64,000 bases of DNA from Sphingomonas sp. RIT328. Its GTDB lineage: Bacteria; Pseudomonadota; Alphaproteobacteria; Sphingomonadales; Sphingomonadaceae. The DNA is taken from positions 21,965-85,964 of the forward strand of contig NZ_JFYV01000014.1 in NCBI RefSeq assembly GCF_000632225.1. Direction: 5' to 3'. Under the pieces are notes generated by a model. That model was not told the origin of the DNA, made no database searches, and worked only from the letters and a program-made list of their open reading frames with translations. Positions 19,844 through 29,566 of the stretch are shown one piece after another. A program made the position numbers and the translations under genes. The first letter of the stretch is position 1; every line of letters begins with the position of its first letter.

Positions 19844-20087
19844 GATGGTGAGACGTACGGGCGGGCGATACACTCAGCAAATATTTGCGGACGATCGATC
19901 CTCTGATTGCTTGGAATCGGTCCGGTTCCGGCAGTTGAGGCGATGTGGTGGTCGGCGCGGTGACCGACACGATCGCATCGGTCGTGCAACCGGCCCCGTA
20001 TTGAAAGCTGGATCGTCCAGGAACGCTTGTTCAGCCGGTTCGCTATGGTCGATCGCCTGTCGCTCGCAGGCACATCGAAAGTCACGC

Positions 20088-21167
20088 ATGTTCAACGGTC
20101 TCAGCCTACCGGTCCTGCTCGCGATCTTTGCCGGCTGTGCGGGCGTGATTTGGGTCGCCGGCGTGAAACTTGCCGATACCACCGACATCCTCGCCTCGCG
20201 GCTTCATCTCGGCAAGGCGCTGGGCGGCATCATCGTGCTCGCCGTCGCCACCAACCTGCCCGAGATCGCGATCACGGTCAGTGCGGCATTGGCTGGCAAT
20301 CTGGGGGTGGCGGTCGGCAACATCCTAGGTGGCATCGCGATCCAGACGGTCGTGCTCGTGGCGATGGATGTCGCCATGACGGAACGAATGCCCCTGACCT
20401 ACCGTGCCGCCAGCCTCACGCTGGTCGTGGAAGCCGTACTAGTCGTCGCGGTGCTGATCGTGGCGATCATGGCGACGCAATTGCCCGGTACGCTGATCGC
20501 GGCCCGCCTGACTCCCGGGGCGGTGTTGATCGCGGTTCTGTGGGTGATCGGCGTTTGGCTCTCCAGCAAAGCCAGCAAGGGGCTGCCATGGCACGACACG
20601 AGCGGCACTGCTCCCGACGGGCAGGAGGAACCCAAGGGTCACTCGCAGGCCAAGAAGGACGATGCATCCGGTCGGAAGGGTGAGAGCACGGTCCGCGTCG
20701 CCTTGGTCTTCGGCGCGGCTGCGCTGGCCACGCTGGCGGCCGGTGTGCTGCTGGAACGTAGCGGCGATGCCATCGCCGAGACCATCGGGCTCAGCGGGGT
20801 CCTGTTCGGCGCGACGGTACTGGCGGCGGCGACGTCGCTACCCGAATTGTCGACCGGTATCGCGTCGGTCCGGATGAAGGACTATCAGCTCGCGGTCAGC
20901 GACATTTTCGGCGGCAATGCCTTTCTCCCGGTCCTCTTCCTGGTGGCCGTCGTCATTTCCGGCAAGGCGGTGCTGCCAGACGCGCAGGCCAGCGACATCT
21001 ATCTCGCAGGTCTCGGTGTCCTGCTGACCTGCGTCTACGCCGCAGGCCTGATCTTCCGGCCCAAGCGGCAGATCTTGCGGATGGGGATCGACTCCCTGAC
21101 GGTGCTGGTCCTCTACGCTCTCGGCGTGGGCGGCCTGTTCGCGATCTCCGGAGGAAACGGCGGCTAG
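20088..21167 (+). CDS. Sodium/calcium exchanger family membrane protein
   Basis: A 359-residue inner-membrane antiporter of the Ca2+/cation superfamily. It contains the two inverted alpha-repeats: VLAVATNLPEIAITVSAALA with GNILGGIAIQT in the first half, and LAAATSLPELSTGIASVR with SDIFGGNAFLPVLF in the second. A hydrophilic loop of about 45 residues (GTAPDGQEEPKGHSQAKKDD region) separates the halves. The start at ATG 20088 begins the first helix; the frame is open further upstream but crosses the fecI promoter region. It stands alone between divergent and convergent neighbours. Whether it moves Ca2+, Na+ or K+ is not visible. Confidence 0.88.
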   Translation: MFNGLSLPVLLAIFAGCAGVIWVAGVKLADTTDILASRLHLGKALGGIIVLAVATNLPEIAITVSAALAGNLGVAVGNILGGIAIQTVVLVAMDVAMTERMPLTYRAASLTLVVEAVLVVAVLIVAIMATQLPGTLIAARLTPGAVLIAVLWVIGVWLSSKASKGLPWHDTSGTAPDGQEEPKGHSQAKKDDASGRKGESTVRVALVFGAAALATLAAGVLLERSGDAIAETIGLSGVLFGATVLAAATSLPELSTGIASVRMKDYQLAVSDIFGGNAFLPVLFLVAVVISGKAVLPDAQASDIYLAGLGVLLTCVYAAGLIFRPKRQILRMGIDSLTVLVLYALGVGGLFAISGGNGG

Positions 21168-21229
21168 GCCAAACTCCCGAACCGCATCTCTGCATGAAGG
21201 CCGCTGACCACGCCCATCCGCCGCGCCGG

Positions 21230-23056
21230 TCAAATCGCGCGGGCGCGCTCCTCGACGATCCGTTGCAGCATCGAGAGCGGCATGGCGCCGGCCTCCAGCA
21301 CGTCGTGGAAATGTTTGAGATCGAAGCGGTCGCCGGCGATCGTCCTGGCGGTTTCGCGGGCGCGCAGCCAGGCGGCGTGGCCGATCTTGTAGCTGCACGC
21401 CTGACCGGGCGAGACGCAATAGCGCTCGACCTCGCGCTGCGAGCGGCCGGGCGCGAACCCGACGGTGTCGACGAGGTATCGTGTCGCCTGGTCATGCGTC
21501 CACTGCTTGGTGTGGATGCCGGTATCGACCACCAGACGCGCGGCGCGGAACAGGAAGGACTGGAGATAGCCGGCGCGCTCCACCGGTGAGGCATAGCCGC
21601 CAAGCTCGTCGGCGAGCTGTTCGGCATAAAGCGCCCAGCCTTCGAGATAGGCGTTGAAGAAGGCGATCTTGCGCAAGGGATGCGTCGGCGCGCGCTGCGC
21701 CGTCGAGATCTGCAGGTGATGGCCCGGCACGCCCTCGTGATAGGTCAGGCTCGGCAGCGTGTATTTCGGCCAGTCGTTCACGCTCTTGAGGTTGATCCAG
21801 TAGATGGCGGCGCGCGAGCCATCGAGCGGCGCGCGGAAATAATAGCCGTTGGGGGCGCCGTCCTGGATCTCGGGCGCGACGCGGCGGATCTCGAGCGCCG
21901 CATTGGGCGGATTGCTGAACGCCTGCGGCAGCCGGGCCTGCATCGCCCGCACGCCGGCGTTGAGGCTGGCGAGCAATGCGGTGCGGCCCGCATCGTTGTC
22001 GGCAAAGAGCTGCGCGGGCAGGCGGTTGAGCTGGTCGAGGCGGGCGCCGACGCTGCCCTGCGTCAGCCCCTGGCTGCGCAGGATCGGATCGAGCTGCGCG
22101 GTAAGCTCCGCGACCTGTTGCAGGCCCATGCGATGGACTGCCTCGGGTGACAGATCGGTGGTCGTCGATTGCGCCAGGGCGGCGGCATAGATCGCCGCGC
22201 CGTCGGGGATCGCCCAGATGCCGGCCGCCGACCGCGCCTTCGGGCGCAGCGCGCGGAGCAGCGCGATCTGACGGTCGAGCGCGGGATAGACCTGCGCGGC
22301 GACGATCCGGGCGGCGCGGGCCTGCCAGTCGCCGGGGATGGTCGCCGCGGCGGTGCGGCGGGTCAGCGACTGGACCAACTGGCTGTCGGCGGGCGCGGGG
22401 GCGCGCAGCTTCGCCATCTGGCCGAGCGTGAGATCGAGCGAGAAATCGGGCGCGACCCGGCCCTTCGCGGCTTCGCGCCGCTGCACCTCGGTCTCATTGT
22501 CGAGCTGGCGGCCCATCAGCGCCAGCCGGTCGAGATACGCCTCCGCATCGTCCGCGGTCTTGACCGGATGGGTCGAGGCGAGAAAGTCGGGCAGCGAGAA
22601 ATAGACACCGTCCTGCTGCGAGATCGGATAGGGCCCCTGCGGCGAGGCGAGCCCGAACCGCTCCGGGCCGACCATGTTCGATTCGATATTGTAGAGGACG
22701 ACCTCGCGATCGATCCGCGCCTGCGGCGACAGCGAGGCGGGATCGACCGCGGTGATCAGCGCACGCGCGCGGCGGTTGCGGGCGAGATCGTCGGCGATCG
22801 CCTTGTAGCTGTTGTCGCCGAGCGTGTGGCGCAGGGCGGCATTCTTGCCGGTATCGAGGCCGAGCGAGGTGGCGAATTCGGGCGACTGGCGGACCGTCTC
22901 GTCGAGCACCTGATCGAAGGCGGCGTTGAGCCGCGCGTCACCCGCCGACGCCGGCGTCGCATTGGCAGGGGCGGCCTGCGCGAGGGCGGATCGGGCGGGC
23001 AGCAGGCTCAACCCGGCGGTGGCGGCGGTGGACATGATGAAGACGCGACGATCCAT
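21230..23056 (-). CDS. Exported DUF885-family protein (putative metallopeptidase)
   Basis: A 608-residue protein with a leader (MDRRVFIMSTAATAGLSLLP, ending ARSALAQA) for export. The DUF885 body has the metal-site motif YHEGVPGHHLQI, then FNAYLEGWALYAEQLADELG and the C-terminal GQACSYKIGHAAWLRARE, all typical. These features suggest a zinc peptidase fold related to the M32/DUF885 group; substrates are not established. ATG at 23054-23056 is preferred to the upstream start 36 bases away because AGGA precedes it at good distance and it begins the signal peptide. A paralogue is encoded at 27703-29538. Confidence 0.88.
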   Translation of the reverse strand: MDRRVFIMSTAATAGLSLLPARSALAQAAPANATPASAGDARLNAAFDQVLDETVRQSPEFATSLGLDTGKNAALRHTLGDNSYKAIADDLARNRRARALITAVDPASLSPQARIDREVVLYNIESNMVGPERFGLASPQGPYPISQQDGVYFSLPDFLASTHPVKTADDAEAYLDRLALMGRQLDNETEVQRREAAKGRVAPDFSLDLTLGQMAKLRAPAPADSQLVQSLTRRTAAATIPGDWQARAARIVAAQVYPALDRQIALLRALRPKARSAAGIWAIPDGAAIYAAALAQSTTTDLSPEAVHRMGLQQVAELTAQLDPILRSQGLTQGSVGARLDQLNRLPAQLFADNDAGRTALLASLNAGVRAMQARLPQAFSNPPNAALEIRRVAPEIQDGAPNGYYFRAPLDGSRAAIYWINLKSVNDWPKYTLPSLTYHEGVPGHHLQISTAQRAPTHPLRKIAFFNAYLEGWALYAEQLADELGGYASPVERAGYLQSFLFRAARLVVDTGIHTKQWTHDQATRYLVDTVGFAPGRSQREVERYCVSPGQACSYKIGHAAWLRARETARTIAGDRFDLKHFHDVLEAGAMPLSMLQRIVEERARAI

Positions 23057-23226
23057 GCCGATGATCCTGATGTGAGGCTCGAAACGCCGCACGCTAGGCG
23101 ACGACGATCGGCCTGCGCAACCCGGTTGCGCGCCGGCGGCCGCCCTATCGCAGCTACGTCAAGCAACCCCTTGTGCACGCGGGCGAAGCTCGCGAGGATC
23201 AGCGATCAACGTCGGGAAGATCCATC

Positions 23227-25113
23227 ATGCATCGTCGTACGTTCCTTGCCGCCCTGCCGGCGGCGGCGCTGGGTCCCGCTGCCGGCGCGGCGGCGGGGCA
23301 GGACGGCCGCGGCGTGCCGGGCGGACAGGGCGCGCCGGGGCCGGGGCAGGGGGGCGCGCGGTCACCGGCGGCGCCGGCGCTGCCGCCCCGATGGGAGGCG
23401 GGCGCCGATCGCTTCCTGCGCCCCGACGTGTCCGCCGGTGATCGCCCGGTCGGCGCGAGCTTCGCGTCGCGCACCGCCGCTTATGGCCTGCACGGCGCCG
23501 CCGGCACCGCGCACCCGCTGGCGACGCAGGCGGGAATTGACATCCTGCGCCGCGGTGGTTCGGCGGTGGATGCCGCGATCGCGATCAACGCCTGTCTCGG
23601 CATGCTCGAACCGACGTCGAGCGGCATCGGCGGCGATGCCTATGCGATGATCTGGGACCCCCGGCAGCGCAAGGTCGTCGGACTGGCGGGATCGGGCGCG
23701 TCGCCGCGCGGGCTGAGCCTGGAGACGGTGCGGGCGCGGGCGCGGGGCGGCGCGCTGCCGCCGCTCGGCGCGGTGTCGGTGTCGGTGCCGGGGGCGGTGG
23801 ATGCCTGGTGGACGATGCACCGGCGCTACGGGCGGCTGCCGTGGGCGCAGCTGTTCGAGCCGGCGATCGCCCATGCCGAGGCGGGGGCGCCGGTGCCCGA
23901 CATCATCGCTTATTACATCCGCCGCAGCATGGCGGCGTTCCGCCGGCCGGGTAACGGCATCGAAGAGACGGCGAACGCGCTGCGCACCTATGGCCTCGCC
24001 GATGGCAAGGGACCGGCGGCGGGGCAGGTGTTCCGCAATCCCGATCTCGCCCGCACCTATCGCGCGATTGCCGCCGGTGGCCGCGACGCCTTCTACACCG
24101 GCGATATCGCGCGGACGATCGACCGCTATTTCAAGCGGATCGGCGGCTGGTTGCGCTATGAGGATCTGGCGGCGCACCATTCCGAATGGGTCGAGCCGCA
24201 TCGCACCGGCTATCGCGGCGTCGACGTTCACGCGCTCGGCGCGAATACGCAGGGCATCGCTACGTTGCAGATGCTCAACATCCTCGAGACGTTCGACCTC
24301 GGCGAGGCGGGTTTCCAGTCGCCGCTGTCGATCCATCTCCAGGCCGAGGCCAAGCGGCTCGCCTATGAGGATCGCGCGCGCTTCTAAGCCGACCCGCGGT
24401 TCAGCAAGGTGCCGGTCGAATGGCTGATCTCGAAGGACTATGCGCGCCAGCGCGCAACGCTGATCCGGCCCGATCGCATCCTCGATCCCGTCTATCCCGG
24501 ACAGGCGCCGAGCCATGGCGACACCACCTATTTCAGCTGCGCCGATGCGGACGGCATGATGGTGTCGATGATCCAGTCCAACTTCCGCGGCATGGGATCG
24601 GGGCTGGTCGCCGACGGCCTCGGCTTCATGTTCCAGGATCGCGGCCAGTTGTTCAGCCTCAAGGACGGTCACCCCAATATCTATGCGCCGGGCAAGCGCC
24701 CGTTCCAGACGATCATCCCCGGCTTCGCGACGCGGGGACGCGATCCGTGGATGAGCTTCGGCGTGATGGGCGGCGACATGCAGCCGCAGGGCCAGACGCA
24801 GATCATCGTCAACCGGGTCGACTATGGGCTGGAGATCCAGTCGGCCGGCGATGCGCCGCGCTGGCATCACGAGGGGTCGTCGCAGTCGATGGGAGAGGAT
24901 GCCGCCGGGCTCGGCCCGCGCGGCCTGCTGCGGCTCGAGACGGGCGTGCCGCACGCGACGCGGCAACGGCTGGCGGAGATCGGCTGGACGATCGGCGAGC
25001 CCGACGGTGGTTTCGGCCGCTACGAATGCGTCGAGCATCGGATGGACGGCGACACCCGCGTCTATGCCGCGGCGAGCGAGATGCGCGCCGACGGCTGTGC
25101 TTTGGCCTATTGA
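23227..25113 (+). pseudogene. Gamma-glutamyltransferase split by one in-frame stop codon
   Basis: The frame encodes an exported gamma-glutamyltransferase that would be 628 residues. After the leader MHRRTFLAALPAAALG comes an odd Gly/Pro-rich linker (about 23-56), then the large-subunit domain: GAAGTAHPLATQAGIDILR, SSGIGGDAYAMIWD, GAVSVSVPGAVDAW. At 24385-24387 the sequence EDRARF is followed by TAA and then ADPRFSKVPVEWL in the same frame. The family has Tyr there (DRARFYADP), so one substitution (TAT or TAC to TAA) explains it. The stop lies before the autoprocessing nucleophile Thr434 in HGDTTYFS, so the short product lacks the catalytic small subunit. A sequencing error is the alternative. 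Confidence 0.88.
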
Positions 25114-25124
25114 GGGGGATGACG

Positions 25125-26138
25125 ATGCGATATTGGACGACGGCGCTGCTCGCCGCGACGACCATGCCGGCCGCCGCCGCGACCTATGAGCTGAAGGCGA
25201 CGCCGCAGACGGTCGCCTGGGGCCATTATGACGCGACCGACACGCCGGTGCTGACGATACGGTCGGGCGATACGGTGGTGATCCACACGCTGCTCACCAA
25301 CAGCCCGGCGGGGCTGGAGAAGGCGGGCGTCGCGCCGGCCGATGTCGAGCCGGGGTTGCGCGCCGTCTATGACGGCGTGCCGGCGAGCGCGCGTGGGCCG
25401 GGCGGGCATATCCTCACCGGCCCGATCGCGATCGAGGGCGCGGAGCCCGGCGATATGCTCGAGGTGCGCATCCGCAAGATCGATCTCGCCATTCCCTATG
25501 CCTATAACGCCTTCCGCTACGGTGCGGGATTCCTTACCGACGATTTCCCCTATGCGCGGATGAAGATCGTGCCGCTCGACGCCAAGCGGATGATCGGCCG
25601 GTTCGCGCCGGGGGTCGAGGTGCCGCTGGCGCCCTTCTTCGGCAGCATGGGCGTCGCGCCGCCGCCCGCCTTCGGCCGCTACGATTCCGCGCCGCCGACG
25701 ATCAACGGCGGGAATATGGACGACAAGGCCCTGGTCGCGGGGACGACATTGTTCCTGCCCGTTCACGCCACGGGGGCGCTGTTCCAGGCCGGTGACGGTC
25801 ATGCCGCGCAAGGGAATGGCGAGGTCGACATCACCGCGCTGGAGACGTCGCTGACCGGCACGTTCGAATTCGTGCTGCACAAGAAGACGGCGATTGCCTA
25901 TCCGCGTGCCGAGACGCCCAAGGCCTATATCGCGATGGGCTTCGACGACGATCTCAGCCATGCGACGCGCAAGGCGCTGCGCAACATGATCGACTTCCTC
26001 GTCGCCGAAAAGGGCATGAGCCGCGACGACGCCTACATGCTGGTCAGCGTCGCCGGCGACGTCGAGGTCACCGAATTGGTCGATCGCAACAAGGGCGTCC
26101 ATGTCGTGCTGCCCAAAGCGCTGTTCACGCAGCGATAA
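25125..26138 (+). CDS. Exported acetamidase/formamidase-family protein
   Basis: A 337-residue protein with a short signal peptide (MRYWTTALLAATTMPAAAA). The body matches the FmdA_AmdA fold: WGHYDATDTPVLTIRSGDTV, GGHILTGPIAIEGAEPGDML, GNMDDKALVAGTTLFLPVH, DGHAAQGNGEVDITALE. The family hydrolyses short amides such as formamide or acetamide, though exported members are poorly characterised. It starts 11 bases after the gamma-glutamyltransferase frame. ATG 25125 is chosen over 25119 because GAGGGGG at 25112-25118 is then at proper distance. Likely co-transcribed with the broken gene upstream. Confidence 0.88.
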   Translation: MRYWTTALLAATTMPAAAATYELKATPQTVAWGHYDATDTPVLTIRSGDTVVIHTLLTNSPAGLEKAGVAPADVEPGLRAVYDGVPASARGPGGHILTGPIAIEGAEPGDMLEVRIRKIDLAIPYAYNAFRYGAGFLTDDFPYARMKIVPLDAKRMIGRFAPGVEVPLAPFFGSMGVAPPPAFGRYDSAPPTINGGNMDDKALVAGTTLFLPVHATGALFQAGDGHAAQGNGEVDITALETSLTGTFEFVLHKKTAIAYPRAETPKAYIAMGFDDDLSHATRKALRNMIDFLVAEKGMSRDDAYMLVSVAGDVEVTELVDRNKGVHVVLPKALFTQR

Positions 26139-26207
26139 AAACCGGCCGGCGGCTTCCGGCCGCGCGCCGATCGTGCATTATGGTCTGCAATCGTTGGGGG
26201 ACATATC

Positions 26208-27635
26208 ATGAGACTGGGGCATCGGATCGTGTTCGGGGCGGCGGCGCTGGCCGTGCCGCTGGCGGCGAGCGCGCAGGTCGCGCCCGCCCCGCCATCGACG
26301 CTGCGACCCGATCAGCAGGCGTTCCGCGCGCTCTACCAGGAGATGGTCGAGACCGACACCAGCATCACCACCGGCAGCTGCACCGCGCTCGCCGACAAGG
26401 TGGAGGGGCGGCTCAAGGCGGCGGGCTATACCGACGCGGCGATCACGCGCTTCGCCGTGCCCGATCATCCCAAGGAGGGCGGCATCGTCGTGGTGCTGCC
26501 GGGCTTGTCCAAGACGCTGAAGCCGATGCTGATGATCGGCCATATCGACGTCGTCGTCGCCAAGGCCGAGGACTGGACGCGCGATCCCTATAAGATGGTC
26601 GAGGAAAACGGCTATTTCTACGGCCGCGGCACGTCCGACATGAAGGCGATGGACGCGATCTGGGTCGATTCGATGATCCGCTTCAAGCAGAGCGGCTATA
26701 CGCCCAAGCGGACGATCAAGCTGGCGCTGACCTGCGGCGAGGAGACCAGCTGGGCGTTCAACGGCGTCAAATGGCTCGCCGAGAACAAGCCCGATCTGAT
26801 CGCGGCGGAATTCGCGCTCAACGAGGGCGGTGGCGGGCGGACCGACGGCAAGGGCCGGCTGGTGATCGCCAACATGCATGTCGGCGAGAAGGCCGCGGTC
26901 AATTACCGGATCGAGGCGACCAACCCTGGCGGCCACAGTTCCGCCCCGGTGCGCGACAATGCGATCTACGAACTCGCCGACGCGATCGGCCGGATCCGCG
27001 ACTATGACTTTCCGGTGCAGATGACCGATACGACGCGCGCCTATTTCCGCGTCGCGGGCAAGGCGCGCGGCGATGCGATGGGCGCGGCTATGGTCAAATT
27101 CGCCGCCGATCCCACCGACAAGGCGGCGGAGGCGATGCTCAACAGCGACAAGAGCTATCATTCGATGCTGCGCACCACCTGCGTCGCGACGCTGCTCGAC
27201 GGCGGCCATGCCAACAATGCGCTGCCGCAGCGTGCCGGGGTCAACATCAACTGCCGCATCTTCCCCGGCGTCTCGTCCGATGCGGTGCGCGCGACGCTGG
27301 CGACGGTCGTCGCCGATCCGCGGATGACGGTGAAGCAGGTCGACGATCGCGGCCCCGCCGCGGTGCCGCCGCCGCTCGATCCCAAGATCGTCGGGCCGGC
27401 GGAAAAGCTGCTCGCGCGTTATTATCCGGGCGTGCCGCTGGCGCCGCTGATGTCGACCGGCGCGACCGACGGCATCTATCTCGAGGCGATCGGCATCCCC
27501 TCCTACGGACCGCCGGGCCTGTACGGCGATCCCGACGGCAATGGCGCGCACGGACTCAACGAGCGGGCGATCGTCAAGGCGGTCTATAGCGGGCGCGACT
27601 ATCTCTACGACCTGATCAAGGTCTACGCCGGCTGA
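26208..27635 (+). CDS. Exported M20-family zinc peptidase
   Basis: A 475-residue secreted exopeptidase of the carboxypeptidase/dipeptidase type. Signal peptide about 1-22. Metal and catalytic residues: His112 and Asp114 in MIGHIDVV, Asp144 in GRGTSDMKA, Glu178 (general base) and Glu179 in CGEETSW. The dimerisation domain begins near NPGGHSSAPVRDNAIY, and the last zinc ligand lies in the C-terminal NGAHGLNER. It is 69 bases after the amidase gene and 67 before the next DUF885 gene, consistent with one peptide-degradation cluster. Confidence 0.92.
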   Translation: MRLGHRIVFGAAALAVPLAASAQVAPAPPSTLRPDQQAFRALYQEMVETDTSITTGSCTALADKVEGRLKAAGYTDAAITRFAVPDHPKEGGIVVVLPGLSKTLKPMLMIGHIDVVVAKAEDWTRDPYKMVEENGYFYGRGTSDMKAMDAIWVDSMIRFKQSGYTPKRTIKLALTCGEETSWAFNGVKWLAENKPDLIAAEFALNEGGGGRTDGKGRLVIANMHVGEKAAVNYRIEATNPGGHSSAPVRDNAIYELADAIGRIRDYDFPVQMTDTTRAYFRVAGKARGDAMGAAMVKFAADPTDKAAEAMLNSDKSYHSMLRTTCVATLLDGGHANNALPQRAGVNINCRIFPGVSSDAVRATLATVVADPRMTVKQVDDRGPAAVPPPLDPKIVGPAEKLLARYYPGVPLAPLMSTGATDGIYLEAIGIPSYGPPGLYGDPDGNGAHGLNERAIVKAVYSGRDYLYDLIKVYAG

Positions 27636-27702
27636 GGCTGCTGCCTCCTGCTGGCGCCGACCTCCCTTTGCCCGCTGCGGCTATCCTCATCCGGAGACCC
27701 AT

Positions 27703-29538
27703 GTGATCCGATCTTCCCACCGCGCCGCGATCCTGGTCCTGCTCGCGACGCCGACGCTCGCCGCCGCACCCGTCGCGCCGCCGCAGGCCATCGCGCCCGC
27801 CGCGGCCGCCGACGATGCGCGGCTCTATGCCTTCCTCGATCAGGAATTCGCCGCCGAGCTGCGCGACCGCCCGCAGCTCGCCACGCAATTGGGCATTAAG
27901 GAAGGCCAGGACCGGCTCGACGACATCAGCGACGCCGCGGCCTTGCGGCGGCTCGTCGCGCGCCGGGCGAGCGTCGCGCGGATGAAGGCGCAGTTCGTGC
28001 GCGCGCGCCTGTCGCCCGCGGCGCAGGCGAATTACGACATCTGGGCGTTCGAGCTCGATCGCGCCGAACTCGCCTACCGTTACCGGCAATGGTCGCCGCC
28101 CTTTTATTCGTTCCTCTATTCGCTGCACGCGCAGCTCCCCAATTTCCTGATCAACACGCACACCGTCCAGGATGCCGCCGACATGCGCGGCTATATCGCG
28201 CGGCTGCGGGCGATCCCGGCGGTGCTCGACGAAGCGATCGCGCAGAGCCGGGTCTCGGACCGCGCGGGCATTCGCGCGCCGCGGTTCGAGATCGAACGGG
28301 TGATCGCCGGCAGCCGCGCGATCGTCACCGGGGCGCCGTTCGACGCCGGCACCGCCTCGCCCTTATGGGCCGATGCGCAGGCCAAGGTGTCGCGCCTGCA
28401 GACCGCGGGCAAGATCACCGCGCCCGAAGCGCAGGCCCTGCTCGCCGACGCGCAGGCGGCATTGCTGACGATCCGACCCGCCTATCAGCGGGTGATCGCC
28501 TGGGCGGACGGCGACCTCGCTACAGCGCCGTCGGGACGGGTCGGGGCGCTGACGTTGCCCGACGGCCAGGCCTGGTATGCGGCGGCGCTGAGGCTCAACA
28601 CCACCACCGACCTCACCGCCGACCAGATTCACCGCATCGGCCTCGACGAGGTCAAGCGGATCGAGGGCGAACAGGATGCGCTGGCGCGGCAGGCGGGCTT
28701 TGCCGACCGGGTCGCTTATTATGCGGATCGCGCCAGGCGCCGGCCGCCGCAGCCGTGGACCGACGCCTCGCGCGCCGACTATCTCCGCAACGCCAACGCC
28801 GTGATCGCGCGCAACCGCACCTTGCTCGCGCCGCTGTTCGGCACGTTGCCCGAATATCGGATGGAGGTGGTGCGCGAACCCTCGTTCAGCGAGGTCGCGG
28901 GCGGCGCCGCGCATGCCGCCGGGCCGAGCCGCGACGGCGCGCGACCGGGCCGCGTCTACGTCCATCTGCTCGGCACCACCGACGATCCGTCGCCCGACGC
29001 GATCGTCGACCTGATGTGCCACGAAGGCGTGCCCGGCCATGTCATGCAAGGCGACATCCAGGTCCGGCAGAGCGGCGGGCCGAAATTCCGGCAGGCGACG
29101 CGCTATGTCGCGTTCGGAGAGGGCTGGGGCCTCTATGCCGAAGCCTTGTGCAAGGAGATGGGCGCCTATCCGGACGTCGCGTCGGATTTCATGCGGCTCG
29201 AGGCGGAGCTGTTCCGCGCCGCGCGCCTGGTCGTCGATACCGGGCTGCATGCGCAAGGCTGGAGCGAACAGCAGGCGGTCGATTACATGGTGGAGAGCGG
29301 GCGCGCCTCGCCGGATCAGGCCCGGTCGGAGGTGCGCCGATACATCACGCTGCCGGGGCAGGCGACCGGATACAAGATCGGCATGCTCAAGATCATCGAA
29401 TTGCGCCGCAAGGCCGAACGCGCGCTCGGCCCGAAGTTCGACATCAAATCCTTCCACGATCTGCTGATCGGCACCGGCTCGCTGCCGCTGTCGGTGCTCG
29501 AACGGCAGGTCGACGACTGGATCGCCGCGCGCGCCTGA
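27703..29538 (+). CDS. Exported DUF885-family protein, second copy
   Basis: A 611-residue protein starting with GTG at 27703, behind GGAG at a normal distance (the ATG three bases earlier is followed directly by TGA and is not usable). Signal peptide about 1-23. Core motifs: LMCHEGVPGHVMQGDIQVR, AFGEGWGLYAEALCKEMG, LFRAARLVVDTGLHAQGWS and GQATGYKIGMLKIIELR. Compared with the copy at 21230-23056 the metal-site histidine pattern is HEGVPGHV instead of HEGVPGHH, so the two are diverged paralogues rather than a recent duplication. Confidence 0.88.
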   Translation: MIRSSHRAAILVLLATPTLAAAPVAPPQAIAPAAAADDARLYAFLDQEFAAELRDRPQLATQLGIKEGQDRLDDISDAAALRRLVARRASVARMKAQFVRARLSPAAQANYDIWAFELDRAELAYRYRQWSPPFYSFLYSLHAQLPNFLINTHTVQDAADMRGYIARLRAIPAVLDEAIAQSRVSDRAGIRAPRFEIERVIAGSRAIVTGAPFDAGTASPLWADAQAKVSRLQTAGKITAPEAQALLADAQAALLTIRPAYQRVIAWADGDLATAPSGRVGALTLPDGQAWYAAALRLNTTTDLTADQIHRIGLDEVKRIEGEQDALARQAGFADRVAYYADRARRRPPQPWTDASRADYLRNANAVIARNRTLLAPLFGTLPEYRMEVVREPSFSEVAGGAAHAAGPSRDGARPGRVYVHLLGTTDDPSPDAIVDLMCHEGVPGHVMQGDIQVRQSGGPKFRQATRYVAFGEGWGLYAEALCKEMGAYPDVASDFMRLEAELFRAARLVVDTGLHAQGWSEQQAVDYMVESGRASPDQARSEVRRYITLPGQATGYKIGMLKIIELRRKAERALGPKFDIKSFHDLLIGTGSLPLSVLERQVDDWIAARA

Positions 29539-29566
29539 TCGCGCGGCGGGGCGGCGGAGCGGTGCC

